Assembly (NCBI GenBank): GCA_030684475.1
Contig: JAUXWB010000328.1
Coordinates: forward strand, 1 to 64,000
From: Reyranella sp.
GTDB lineage: Bacteria; Pseudomonadota; Alphaproteobacteria; Reyranellales; Reyranellaceae
Length of the DNA: 64,000 nucleotides
Direction: 5' to 3'
Shown piece by piece: positions 48,830-59,100 of this stretch. The translations under genes were made by a program, and so were the position numbers. Under the pieces are notes generated by a model. The model worked only from the letters and a program-made list of their open reading frames with translations. It was not told where the DNA came from and ran no database searches. Every line of letters starts with the position of its first letter. Position 1 is the first letter of the stretch.

Positions 48830-50035
48830 GTGTCGAACCAGGTAGCGCAAGCCGTCGAGGCCGAGGGATCGGATTCAGCCGCACGCTTCCTGGCCGTTCG
48901 CGGCCTGACCGAGCAGCTGGCAGCACCACTGTCGCCCGAAGACCAGACCGTCCAGTCGATGCCCGATGCCAGTCCGACCAAATGGCACCTCGCCCACACC
49001 ACATGGTTCTTCGAGACCTTCGTGCTGCGCCCCCACGCGCCAGGCTACCGGGTCTTCGATCCGGCCTGTGGATACCTCTTCAACTCCTACTACGAAGCCG
49101 TCGGCCCGCGTCATCCGCGTCCGCAGCGCGGCCTGATCTCGCGGCCGGGCGTCGGCGAGATCATGGCCTATCGCCGCCACGTCTCCGACGCCATGGTCGA
49201 GCTGCTCGGCCGCGGCGATGACGACGTCGAGACGCTGGTCGAGCTCGGCCTCCATCACGAGCAGCAGCATCAGGAGCTGATCCTGATGGATGCCAAGCAC
49301 ATGCTGTCGCTCAATCCCCTGCGACCGGCCTACCGGCCGGCGCCGCACGCCGTCGTCGCCGATGCCGCGCCACTTGCATGGACCGAGATCGAGGGCGGGC
49401 TGTTCGAGATCGGGCACGAGGGCCAGCAGGGGGGCCAGGGCTTCGCCTTCGACAACGAAGGCCCGCGCCATCGCGTCTGGCTCGAACCCTATGCCCTGGC
49501 GTCGCGTCCGATCAATTGCGCCGAGTATCTCGCCTTCATCGAGGACGGCGGCTATCGCCGGCCGGAGTTCTGGCTGTCGGCGGGATGGGACTGCATCAGA
49601 CAGCAGGGCTGGGAAGCGCCGCTCTACTGGGAGAAGAGGGACGGGCACTGGCACGTGTTCACGCTCTCGGGCCTGCGCGCGCTGCAGCCGTCGGAGCCGG
49701 TGTGTCACGCGAGCGCCTACGAGGCGGCGGCTTTCGCCAAGTGGGCGGGCAAGCGCCTGCCGCGCGAGGCCGAATGGGAGACGGGCGCCCTTGCCGTGCA
49801 GGGCATCGGCGAGGTCTGGGAGTGGACGGCCAGTCCCTACGTCGCCTATCCCGGCTATCGCGAGCCGCCGGGAGCGATCGGCGAATACAACGGCAAGTTC
49901 ATGGCCAACCAGATGGTCCTGCGCGGCGGTTGCAGTGTCACGCCGCCGGGCCATATTCGCACCACCTATCGCAACTTCTTCCCACCGGATGCGCGATGGA
50001 TGTTCGGCGGCATTCGCCTGGCGGAGGACCTTTGA
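48830..50035 (+). CDS. egtB: Ergothioneine biosynthesis protein EgtB (sulfoxide synthase)
   Basis: DASPTKWHLAHTTWFFETFVL, LGLHHEQQHQELILMD, FGE-sulfatase domain, VLRGGCSVTPPGHIRTTYRNFF. Confidence 0.95.
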   Translation: MSNQVAQAVEAEGSDSAARFLAVRGLTEQLAAPLSPEDQTVQSMPDASPTKWHLAHTTWFFETFVLRPHAPGYRVFDPACGYLFNSYYEAVGPRHPRPQRGLISRPGVGEIMAYRRHVSDAMVELLGRGDDDVETLVELGLHHEQQHQELILMDAKHMLSLNPLRPAYRPAPHAVVADAAPLAWTEIEGGLFEIGHEGQQGGQGFAFDNEGPRHRVWLEPYALASRPINCAEYLAFIEDGGYRRPEFWLSAGWDCIRQQGWEAPLYWEKRDGHWHVFTLSGLRALQPSEPVCHASAYEAAAFAKWAGKRLPREAEWETGALAVQGIGEVWEWTASPYVAYPGYREPPGAIGEYNGKFMANQMVLRGGCSVTPPGHIRTTYRNFFPPDARWMFGGIRLAEDL

Positions 50036-51018
50036 TGAATGTTTCCCTGCTCGTTCCGGATCGCGCTGAAACCGGCGATCGGGAGGAGTTCGAGCGCGCC
50101 GTGGTGGCCGGTCTCGCGCGGACGCCACGCGCCATTCCACCGAAGTTCCTCTACGACGCGCGCGGCTCCGAGCTGTTCGACGCCATCTGTGAGCTGCCGG
50201 AATATTACCTCACCCGCACCGAGACCGGCATCCTGACGGAGTGCACGGCGGAGCTGGCGCGGCTGGCCGGGCCGGGCTGCACCCTGATCGAGTTCGGCAG
50301 CGGCTCGAGCGTGAAGACACGGCTGCTGCTCGATGCGATGCCCGACCTGGCGGCCTACGTGCCGATCGACATCTCGCGCCAGCATCTCGACGCCACCGCG
50401 GCTCGGTTGCGGCGCGACTATCCAAGACTGCGGGTCGAACCGGTGTGCGCCGACTACATGGCGCTCGATGCGTTGCCAGTCGACTTGAATGGGGGCGACG
50501 TGAACGGCGTGCCGCGTCTCGGCTTCTTTCCCGGCTCGACGATCGGCAACCTCGAACCCGAGGAGGCGACGTCGTTCCTGCGCCGCGCCCGCACCCTGCT
50601 GGGTGATCGCGGCGCCCTGGTGCTGGGTGTCGACCTCAAGAAGGATCCGCAGCGCCTGCACGATGCCTACAACGACTCCGCCGGCGTCACCGCCGCCTTC
50701 ACGCTCAACCTGCTGCGCCGCATGAACCGCGAGTTGGGTGCCACGTTCGACCTGACGGGCTTTGCCCACGACGCCGGGTACGATCCGGTCGAGGGCCGCA
50801 TCGAGATCTATTTCCGCAGCCTGCGACCGCAGACGGTGACAGTGGCCGGCCGGGCCTTCACCTTCGCCGAGGGCGAGCGGGTGCACACCGAGTATTCCTA
50901 CAAGTACGATGATGCCGGCATCGCGGCGCTGGCGCGCAGTGCCGGCTTCACCATCGACCGGACCTGGACCGACCCGGCCCGTCTGTTCGCCGTCGTCTAC
51001 CTGGAAGCAGCACCCTGA
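50035..51018 (+). CDS. egtD: L-histidine N-alpha-methyltransferase EgtD
   Basis: PPKFLYDARGSELFDAICELPEYYLTRTE, LIEFGSGSSVKTRLLLDA, FFPGSTIGNLEPEEA; overlaps egtB stop (TGATG). Confidence 0.95.
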   Translation: MNVSLLVPDRAETGDREEFERAVVAGLARTPRAIPPKFLYDARGSELFDAICELPEYYLTRTETGILTECTAELARLAGPGCTLIEFGSGSSVKTRLLLDAMPDLAAYVPIDISRQHLDATAARLRRDYPRLRVEPVCADYMALDALPVDLNGGDVNGVPRLGFFPGSTIGNLEPEEATSFLRRARTLLGDRGALVLGVDLKKDPQRLHDAYNDSAGVTAAFTLNLLRRMNRELGATFDLTGFAHDAGYDPVEGRIEIYFRSLRPQTVTVAGRAFTFAEGERVHTEYSYKYDDAGIAALARSAGFTIDRTWTDPARLFAVVYLEAAP

Positions 51019-51038
51019 AGCGCGTGTCTCAAACAGGC

Positions 51039-51071
51039 AGCCCGCCCCCGGGTTTCCCCGGGAGCGGGCTT
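51039..51071 (+). terminator. GC-rich hairpin after egtD
   Basis: AGCCCGCcCCCGGGttTCCCCGGGaGCGGGCT; no strong T-run. Confidence 0.55.
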
Positions 51072-51206
51072 GGATGACCGGGCGGGGAGAGTTGAGCGTC
51101 GCTGAGCGGGGGAGCAGGGGCGACGCCGGATATACCCGGCCATGTTGTCGATAACGACGACGTCCCTGGGGAAGTTGCGATTTCCGATGACAAAATTCGC
51201 GATTCG

Positions 51207-51449
51207 CTAAGTGCCTGATTTCACGGACTCAATGGCCGCCAGCCGGGCGCGGAGTTCCTTGTGCAGGGCATCGTCGCGGATCCGGGGCAGCATTTTCCGG
51301 ATCGCGTCCGCGTCAGCGTTGTCGAGCCCTGCCAGGAAGGCCACGATTTCCGCCCGGGTCGCGAAGCCCATATAGGCGTCGTCGGCTTCGTGGGCGCTGC
51401 AGGCGGGGGAGGTCGTTTCCTTCGGATCGTCGATCACGCCGGATGCCAC
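51207..51449 (-). CDS. Small hypothetical protein (80 aa)
   Basis: MASGVIDDPKETTSPACSAHEADDAYMGFATRAEIVAFLAGLDNADADAIRKMLPRIRDD; overlaps upstream amidohydrolase stop. Confidence 0.5.
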   Translation of the reverse strand: MASGVIDDPKETTSPACSAHEADDAYMGFATRAEIVAFLAGLDNADADAIRKMLPRIRDDALHKELRARLAAIESVKSGT

Positions 51450-52561
51450 CAGCGGCCCGCCAGCACCACGCCGGCCGAGAGCAGCCGCTCGGTCCCCATC
51501 ATGTGCTCGCCGATCGAATCGGCATAGTCGAACTTGCCCTTTGCGATATCGATTACGGTGGCCTCGCCGATGCTGCCGACTTTCAGCGTGCCGAGGTCTG
51601 GCCGGTTGATCGCCGCGGCCGCGTTCGAGGTCGCGAGCTTGATCACCGTCGGCAGGTCGACGCCGAGACAGAGGAACTTCGACATGGTGGTGAGGAGATC
51701 GAAGGCCGGGCCCTCGATCGAGATCACGTGTACGTCCGAGGAGATGACGTCGGGCAGGAAACCCGCCGCCAGCATACCGCGGGTCGTGCCGAAGCCGAAC
51801 GAACCGCCGCCGTGGCCGATGTCGAAGATCACGCCGCGGCCGCGGGCCGCGATGATCTCGTCGCGCACCCTGCCATCGGCGCGGACCGGCGCGTTGGGAA
51901 AGGGGCGGAAGCAGTGGGTGAGGATGTCGCCCGGCCGGAGCCGGCTCACGACTTCGTGGCGCGCGGGCGGCGGCGCGTCGAGATGGGCCATCAGCGGCAG
52001 GCCCGTCTCCTCGGCGACGTCGAGGGCGATGTCGAGCGGCATGATACCCGAATCGCCGCTGGCCGACTTGCCGACCCGCACCTTGATGCCCAGCACGAGG
52101 TCCTTGTGCTCGCGCGCCACGCGCACGGCCTCGCGCGGATCGAGCAGGCGCATGTCGGCGCTCTCGCCCACCATCACGGTCTTGGAGAAGGCGAAGATGC
52201 CGGGGAAGGAGACGTTGAGGAAAGGCAGGATGCGGACGGGCGAGGGCTCGATCACATGCCTGCGGAAGCCATGGAAGTTGCCGGGGCCGGCGCTGCCGGC
52301 ATCGATCGAGGTGGTGACGCCGCCGGTGCGTGCCAGCAGCTCGGCCTCGACGCCGAGTGACGTGCCGCCCCAGTAGACGTGGGTGTGCAGGTCGATCAGG
52401 CCGGGCGAGACGATCTTGCCCGCGACGTCGCGCGTGTCCTTGGCCGTGAGCCCATCGCCGACCACCGAGACCTTGCCGCCGGCGAAGGCGATGTCGGTCA
52501 CCTTGTCGAGCCCTTGCGAGGGATCGACGACCCGCCCGCCTTTCAGAACCAGATCGTTCAT
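51434..52561 (-). CDS. Amidohydrolase/deacetylase family metallohydrolase
   Basis: NDLVLKGGRVVDPSQGLDKVTDIAFAGGKV, PGLIDLHTHVYWGG, SSDVHVISIEGPAFDLLTTMSKF. Confidence 0.9.
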   Translation of the reverse strand: MNDLVLKGGRVVDPSQGLDKVTDIAFAGGKVSVVGDGLTAKDTRDVAGKIVSPGLIDLHTHVYWGGTSLGVEAELLARTGGVTTSIDAGSAGPGNFHGFRRHVIEPSPVRILPFLNVSFPGIFAFSKTVMVGESADMRLLDPREAVRVAREHKDLVLGIKVRVGKSASGDSGIMPLDIALDVAEETGLPLMAHLDAPPPARHEVVSRLRPGDILTHCFRPFPNAPVRADGRVRDEIIAARGRGVIFDIGHGGGSFGFGTTRGMLAAGFLPDVISSDVHVISIEGPAFDLLTTMSKFLCLGVDLPTVIKLATSNAAAAINRPDLGTLKVGSIGEATVIDIAKGKFDYADSIGEHMMGTERLLSAGVVLAGRWWHPA

Positions 52562-52840
52562 GTCACCGTCCACCGCTGATGCGCATTCCTAGGCCCGAGT
52601 CACTGGGACACCGGTCTACGTCGTTTGCCGGGTTATGCGTGTCCTGCCAACCGGTTGATTTCGCAAGGGAATGGATCGCTGTCCCGGCATGGGGCGTGGG
52701 ACGCCAACTGACTCGTTTCACGTCGGTTCGTCGCCGGCGGGGCTCTGCGTCGAAAGCTTGGGTGGGACGCGAACGGGTGGCGAGGAATTGTCATGTTTCT
52801 TGTGTAGTAGGAAGTAGGGAGAATGTCAACCTATTGAATC

Positions 52841-54157
52841 CTATCCATGGTGCTGCCGAGGGCAAAAAACCTCAACGGCGGCCTCGCGACCACGCACCTG
52901 CACCGAGCCCACTGCCGAGGCATCGGCGCAGGTCGAACGCGCCGCCTCATAGGTCGCGCCGCAGATCAGGCAGTCGGTCTCGAGTTCCTTGTTCAGCCGT
53001 TCCAGCCGCTGTGCCACGTTCACCGTGTCGCCGTAGACCGTGTAGGTCTGGCTCGTCGTCCCGCCCACGGTGCCGGCGGCGACCGGGCCGGAGGCGATAC
53101 CGATGCGCAGCCGCAGCCGGTGGCCTTCGAAGTCGCGGCCGGACACGAGTGCCTGGAGGGCACGGGCGGCATTCACCGCGCGCGCCGCATGGTCCTCGAC
53201 GGGCAGCGGCGCGTTGAAGGCCGCGATCAGCGCATCGCCGACATGGTTGACGACGATGCCGCCCTCGGCCGCGACGCGCGTCGCCGCCGCGCCGAAGAAG
53301 CCGTTCAGCAGACCGATCACCTGCGCTGCCGTCAGGCGCTCGGAGAGCCGCGTGAAGCCCTCGATGTCGGCGAACAGGATGGTGGCCTGGCGGAGCTGCG
53401 GGGCGCGAGCCGGCCTTCGTCCACGAGTTGCTGGGCCACCTGGGCCGGGACGTAGCGGCCGAGAAGCTGCTGGACCCGGCTGCGCTTTTCCTCGACGGCG
53501 GCGTGGGTGCGGACCACGTTGCGGGCACGATGCACCGCCAACGCCGCGATGGCGGTCGAGAGCGCGATCATGAGGCCCGCGTTCACCCGGACCGGGATGG
53601 CGAGGAAGTCCGGACTGAACACGACCGCCATGAACTCCTCGCGTAAGGGCGATCGCGGCAGGTCGCCGAAGCTCACGACACGCTCCATGCCGGAAAGAAT
53701 CCAGGCCGTCGCACCGGCGAGCCCGACCACGGCGCAAAGGCCCGTCCAGAGGACGAGCGCCGGCGACAGGGTCAGGACCGAGAGCGCCACGACGACGTAG
53801 TAGTATTCGCTGCGGCCGGACAGGAAGACGAAGTTCTGGGGAATGTCGTCGCCGCCGCTGAGCGGCGCGAAGGCCAGCAGGGCGCTGATCGCCGCCATGT
53901 CGAAGGCGAAGAAGGCGTAGCGTCCGCTGCGCTCCCAGCGGCTGCCGACCAGTGCCAGCGGGGCGAGACCTGCGGCCGCGACCGTCAGGATCAGCGCCAC
54001 AGGGACGAGGTTGTTCGGCCACTGGAAGGCCACGAGGTAGAAGGCAGCGATGGCAACAAGTGCGCCGGTCCGGCCGAGCACGGCCAGGCGGAAGCCCTTG
54101 CGCTCGGCGTCGGCCAGGGCCGTCTCGACTGCCGACGATTCGGGGCTTCACGCATCA
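52841..54157 (-). pseudogene. Adenylate/guanylate cyclase (N-terminal membrane domain plus class III cyclase) split by apparent frameshifts
   Basis: Membrane half in frame of 53332-54081; cyclase half (ATILFADIEGFTRLSERL...NHVGDALIAAFNAPLPVEDHAARAV) in frame of 52841-54151; breaks at about 53400-53403 and 54142-54145. Confidence 0.8.
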
Positions 54158-54251
54158 AATGGCGGACCACAAAGCGCCGTCGAAACTGTCAACGGCAAAG
54201 GCTGTCCTCTCAAGCCTTACAATTCGCCTCTTTTAAGGCGCGCTCAGAAAC

Positions 54252-55484
54252 TCAGCGCCGCCGCGTGTGAGCACCCATGGCCTTTCCCAGCGCCCCCGCG
54301 CGCGGCAGCGACACGCCTTCCAGCCCCAGCCAATCGGCCATCAGACGCAGCTCCTCCCGGAGCGGGCCGGCGACCTTCGCCGCGTCGCTGCCGGGTTCGA
54401 GGTGGGCGGCGTGGGCGAGCAGGCGTGAGTTGGCCCGATCGGATTTCAGGTCGACGCGGGCCACCAGTTTGTCGTCCAGCAGGAAGGGCAGCACGTAGTA
54501 GCCGTGCGTGCGCTTGGCGACCGGCGTGTAGATTTCGATGCGATAGAAGAAGTTGAAGATCCGCTCGGTGCGGTCGCGCTCCCAGATCAGCGGATCGAAC
54601 GGCGCCAGCAGAGCACGCGCCTCGATCCTGCGCGGCTGGCGCGCGTTGGGATCGAGATAGGCGGGATAACTCCAGCCCTCGACCGACACGGGCAGCAGAT
54701 CGCCGGCCTCGACCAGCTCGGCGAGCCGCGCCTTGAAGTCGTCCACCGGCAAGCGGAAGTAGTCTCGGAGGTCGCGTGCGGTGGCGACGCCCAGTGCACG
54801 CGAGGCGATGCGCACGAGTTCGCGCTGCGCCGCGGCGGGCTCCGGCGTCGGCAGCGCCCGCACCGTAGCCGGCAGCACGCGCTCGGTGAGGTCGTAGACG
54901 CGCTCGAAGGCGCCACGTCGCGTGGCCGTCGTCACTTCGCCGGCGAAGAACAGCCACTCCATGGCGTACTTGGCGTCGCTCCAACCCCACCACGGTCCGG
55001 TCTTGGCGGTGCCCGCTTCGAGGTCGGAGGCGGCGAGAGGGCCGCGATCGACGAGCTGGCGCCGCACCTCGTCGATGAAGGCGCCCTTCTCGCGGCGAAA
55101 GACATGCAGCTTGTTCTTGATGTCGCCGGCGTGGGCCGCCGCCGCGCGCGCCATGCGCCAGCGCCACAACGGATGGCTCGCCACCGGCAGCAGCGAGGCC
55201 TCGTGCGCCCAGAATTCGAACAGGCCGCGCTGGCTCTTGCGTCCCCAGGCGAGACGATCGAGATGGTCCGAGTCGTAGTTTCCCAGGCGCGAGAACAGCG
55301 GCAGATAGTGCGCGCGCGCCAGAACATTGACCGAATCGATCTGCAGCAGGCCGAGGCGATCGACGGCGCGTTTGACGTGGCCGGCGTTGGTGGCGCCATC
55401 GGGACGCGGGACGCCGAAGCCCTGGGCGGCCAAGGCGATGCGACGGGCGGCCGATGCCGACAGGGACTCACGTTTGCGGGACAC
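54252..55484 (-). CDS. Winged-helix DNA glycosylase, YcaQ-like crosslink repair family
   Basis: SASAARRIALAAQGFGVPRP, GLLQIDSVNVLARAHYLPLFSRLGNYD, FEFWAHEASLLPV. Confidence 0.9.
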   Translation of the reverse strand: MSRKRESLSASAARRIALAAQGFGVPRPDGATNAGHVKRAVDRLGLLQIDSVNVLARAHYLPLFSRLGNYDSDHLDRLAWGRKSQRGLFEFWAHEASLLPVASHPLWRWRMARAAAAHAGDIKNKLHVFRREKGAFIDEVRRQLVDRGPLAASDLEAGTAKTGPWWGWSDAKYAMEWLFFAGEVTTATRRGAFERVYDLTERVLPATVRALPTPEPAAAQRELVRIASRALGVATARDLRDYFRLPVDDFKARLAELVEAGDLLPVSVEGWSYPAYLDPNARQPRRIEARALLAPFDPLIWERDRTERIFNFFYRIEIYTPVAKRTHGYYVLPFLLDDKLVARVDLKSDRANSRLLAHAAHLEPGSDAAKVAGPLREELRLMADWLGLEGVSLPRAGALGKAMGAHTRRR

Positions 55485-55573
55485 CCGCCACGCTAACAGG
55501 CTTGCCTGAGGGCAGTCATGGGAATGATGCAGGTCAAACGCCGGTGCCCGGCCTGTGCCATAGTCATTCCAAT

Positions 55574-57067
55574 ATGCTGCGCCTCAAAAAACTGGGAATA
55601 GACACCTGCCACGAGACGGTCGCCTTCCTGGCGCGACGCTGCCCGCTCTATCGGGCCGAGGAATTCGTGGCGCTGGCCCGCATCGAGATCACCGGCGGCG
55701 GGCGGCGGATCGTCGCCACCCTGAACATCGTCGACGACGAGTCGATCATGGCCGCCGACGAGCTGGGGCTTTCCCTGCTCGCCCATCGCCATCTCGGGCT
55801 GCCCGACGGCACGCCGGTCGAGATCGCCCAGGCGGCACCTCCCTCCAGCCTCGACCATGTACGGGCCAAGATCGACGGTGCCGTGCTGTCGCCCGAGGCC
55901 TATCAGGCGATCGCCCAGGACCTGGCGGCGCATCGCTATTCCAAGATGGAGATCGCGGCCTTCCTGATCGCCAGCGCGCGCTTCACCACCGCGCCGGAAG
56001 TGCTGTCGCTCACCCGGGCGATGGCCTCGGTCGGCGGCAAGCTCGCCTGGAACGGCGACATGATCGTCGACAAGCACTGCATCGGCGGCATTCCGGGCAA
56101 CCGCACATCGATGATCGTGGTGCCGATCGTGGCCGCGCACGGGCTCAAGATCCCGAAGACATCCTCGCGCGCCATCACCTCGCCGGCGGGAACCGCCGAT
56201 ACGATGGAGGTCCTGGCCCGTGTCGACCTCGGACCGGACGAGATGCGCGAGATCGTGGCGGCCGAGAGCGGCTGCTTGGTATGGGGCGGTCACGCCAATC
56301 TCTCGCCGGCCGACGACGTGCTGATCTCGGTCGAGCGCCCGCTGGCGATCGACACGCCGGAGCAGATGGTGGCCTCGATTCTGTCGAAGAAGCTGGCCGC
56401 CGGCTCGACCCACCTGGTACTCGACCTGCCGGTCGGCCCGACCGCCAAGCTGCGCAGCCGCGAGTCCTTCGTGCGGCTGCGCAAGCTGTTCGAATATATC
56501 GCCGACGAGGTCGGGCTGAACGCCATCGTGGTCGGCACCGACGGCAGCCAGCCGGTCGGCCGCGGCATCGGCCCCTGGCTCGAGGCGCGCGACGCGATGC
56601 AGGTTCTCGAGCGCGACCCGGCGGCGCCGCGCGATCTCGAGGAGCGGGCATTGCTGCTGGCGGGCCACGTGCTGGAGTTCGATCCGGCGCTGCGCGGCGG
56701 CCGCGGCATCGTGCGGGCGCGCGAGTTGCTGGAGAGCGGTGCGGCGGCACGGAAGATGCGACAGCTCATGAAGGCGCAGGGTCCGCCGCCGGAGGCCTCG
56801 ACGCTCGGCACCTTGCGGCACGATATCGTGGCGTCGCGTGACGGCGTGGTCACGGCGATCGATTGCCTCCGGCTGGCGCGCGTCGCGCGGCTCGCCGGCG
56901 CGCCCATCGACAAGGGGGCCGGCGTCGACCTGTTCAAGAAGATCGGCGACCCGGTCGAGAAGGGCGAGCCGCTCTACCGCATCCACGCCGCATTCGAGGC
57001 CGACTTCCGTTTTTCGTTGAAATTCGCGTCCGACGGCGACGGCGTCACCCTTTCAGGTCCGGCATGA
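55574..57067 (+). CDS. Thymidine phosphorylase family protein (AMP phosphorylase-like)
   Basis: KHCIGGIPGNRTSMIVVPIVAAHGLKIPKTSSRAITSPAGTADTMEVLARV. Confidence 0.9.
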   Translation: MLRLKKLGIDTCHETVAFLARRCPLYRAEEFVALARIEITGGGRRIVATLNIVDDESIMAADELGLSLLAHRHLGLPDGTPVEIAQAAPPSSLDHVRAKIDGAVLSPEAYQAIAQDLAAHRYSKMEIAAFLIASARFTTAPEVLSLTRAMASVGGKLAWNGDMIVDKHCIGGIPGNRTSMIVVPIVAAHGLKIPKTSSRAITSPAGTADTMEVLARVDLGPDEMREIVAAESGCLVWGGHANLSPADDVLISVERPLAIDTPEQMVASILSKKLAAGSTHLVLDLPVGPTAKLRSRESFVRLRKLFEYIADEVGLNAIVVGTDGSQPVGRGIGPWLEARDAMQVLERDPAAPRDLEERALLLAGHVLEFDPALRGGRGIVRARELLESGAAARKMRQLMKAQGPPPEASTLGTLRHDIVASRDGVVTAIDCLRLARVARLAGAPIDKGAGVDLFKKIGDPVEKGEPLYRIHAAFEADFRFSLKFASDGDGVTLSGPA

Positions 57068-58677
57068 CAGCATCCCTGCATATCCACGGCGCGGCCGGAA
57101 CCGTGACCGGCTCGTGCTTCCGCCTGGTCACGCCGCATGGCGAACTGCTGGTCGACTGCGGCATGTTCCAGGGACCGAAGTCGCTGCGCACCCTCAACTA
57201 CCGGCCGTTTCCGTTCGAGGCCGCCCGCATCGGCGCCGTGCTGCTGACGCATGCACACATCGACCATAGCGGCCTCTTTCCCAAGCTGGCGCTGGCCGGC
57301 TTTCGCGGGCGGGCCTGGACGACGCCCGCGACCCGCGACCTGTTGCGCTGGTTGCTGCCCGATGCCGGCGCCATCCAGGAGAACGATGTCGAGCGGCTGA
57401 ACCGGCGCAATGCGCGCCGCGCCGAAGCCGGTGTGACGGCGATCTACACCAAGGCCGACGCCGAAGCCTCGCTCGATCTTCTGCGCCCGGTCGCCTACGA
57501 GCGCTGGTTCAAGCCGATCCCCGGGGTGCGCGCCCGCATGCGCAACGCTGGGCACATCCTGGGCAGCGCCTTCATCGAACTGGAGGTCGACGCCAAGCCG
57601 GCGCCGATCCGGCTGGTCTTCTCCGGCGACCTCGGTCCGCTGGAAAAGGCGCTTCAGCCCGACCCCACGCCACCGGCGCCGGCGGACATCGCCGTGATCG
57701 AATCGACCTATGGCGACACGGTGCGCGAACGGTTCACCGAAGCGGAGCGCCGCGCGCTGCTGGGCCGCGAACTCAAGGAGGGCTTGCAGGCCGGCGGCAA
57801 CATCATCGTGCCGGTGTTCGCCGTCGAACGCACCCAGGAGATCCTGGACGACATCGCGGCGCTGAAGCGCGCGGGCGAGTTCGCGTCGGTTCCGGTGTTT
57901 CTCGATTCGCCGCTGGCGGGGCGCACGACCGAGGTGTTCCTTCGTCACCATGCCGCGTTGGAGCGCTCGAGCGACGGCCATCCCTTTTCCACCGGCGACT
58001 TCCGCCTCACCGAGACGATCGAGCAGAGCAAGGCGATCGGCCGGCTGCATGGCGGCGCGGTGGTGCTGGCGGGATCGGGCATGTGCGATGCCGGTCGGGT
58101 CAAGCATCACCTGAAAGACCATCTGTGGCGCCACGACTCGACCGTCCTGTTCGTCGGCTACCAGGCGCCCGGCACGCTGGGGGCGCTGGTCCGCAGCGGC
58201 CTGAAGCAGGTGCGGATCCACGGCGAGGAGGTGAGGGTGAAGGCGCGGATCCGCACCATCAGTTCCTATTCGGGGCACGCCGACCGCGAAGAGCTGGTGA
58301 GCTGGGCGCGGCCGATGCTCGAGGGTCTCGCGACGGCGATCCTGGTCCACGGCGAGCCCGACTCGATTACCGGTCTCGCCGAAGGCCTGGCGGCGGCGGG
58401 ATTGCCGCGCGAGCGCGTCGCCGTGCCGGCGCTCGACCAGGGCTTTGATCTGGTGCAGCGCGACAGGCGCTGGACGGCGGTGGCGATGGCCGGCGAGCCC
58501 GAGGCGCCGCGACTGCCGCCCGAGGAAGCAAGCGCCCGCCGCGACTGGCACAACGACTATGCCCAGATCCTGCTCGACCTGCGCGGCGCCCTGCAGATGG
58601 CGCCGGACGACCGCAGCCGACGCCGCCTGCTGCGGGAGATGCGCCGGGTGATCGGCGCGGTGAACGGTGGGCGCTGA
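57064..58677 (+). CDS. MBL-fold/beta-CASP metallohydrolase (RNase/CPSF-like)
   Basis: LLTHAHIDHSGLFPKL, GNIIVPVFAVERTQEIL, GSGMCDAGRVKHHL, RTISSYSGHADREELVSW; ATG overlaps upstream stop. Confidence 0.92.
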   Translation: MTASLHIHGAAGTVTGSCFRLVTPHGELLVDCGMFQGPKSLRTLNYRPFPFEAARIGAVLLTHAHIDHSGLFPKLALAGFRGRAWTTPATRDLLRWLLPDAGAIQENDVERLNRRNARRAEAGVTAIYTKADAEASLDLLRPVAYERWFKPIPGVRARMRNAGHILGSAFIELEVDAKPAPIRLVFSGDLGPLEKALQPDPTPPAPADIAVIESTYGDTVRERFTEAERRALLGRELKEGLQAGGNIIVPVFAVERTQEILDDIAALKRAGEFASVPVFLDSPLAGRTTEVFLRHHAALERSSDGHPFSTGDFRLTETIEQSKAIGRLHGGAVVLAGSGMCDAGRVKHHLKDHLWRHDSTVLFVGYQAPGTLGALVRSGLKQVRIHGEEVRVKARIRTISSYSGHADREELVSWARPMLEGLATAILVHGEPDSITGLAEGLAAAGLPRERVAVPALDQGFDLVQRDRRWTAVAMAGEPEAPRLPPEEASARRDWHNDYAQILLDLRGALQMAPDDRSRRRLLREMRRVIGAVNGGR

Positions 58678-58743
58678 AGGCCGGCATTGACGGACCCGCG
58701 GCGGCAGGCTCCATTTCGCCGCGTGGCAATCGGGGGAGAAATC

Positions 58744-59076
58744 ATGATGTCGAGAGGGCTGCGCGGAAATCGCCGCGCGATCACAACATTTTGCCTGGTG
58801 CTGCTGGCGGCGGGCTGTGCGCCGGCAGCCCCGGACGAAGATATCTTCAAGCTGACCTGGGGGAAGCTCGGCCGGGGCTACGAGGCGTTCGTCAACGACC
58901 GCAACAACTGCGTCCAGACCGCCAGCGTGGTCACCCGCGATGCCGCCGGACGGGAACAGCCGATGCCGGCGGTCAGTGCCAGCCGCTTCAAGTCGTGCAT
59001 GCGGTCGAGCGGCTGGGAACCCGCCGCCGGCGGCTACAGCGCACCGCTCGGCTACAACGTCCGCATCGTGCAGTGA
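58744..59076 (+). CDS. Hypothetical lipoprotein
   Basis: CLVLLAAGCAPAAP lipobox. Confidence 0.7.
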   Translation: MMSRGLRGNRRAITTFCLVLLAAGCAPAAPDEDIFKLTWGKLGRGYEAFVNDRNNCVQTASVVTRDAAGREQPMPAVSASRFKSCMRSSGWEPAAGGYSAPLGYNVRIVQ

Positions 59077-59100
59077 GGGGCGATTGGTGCGGCTCGCGGA

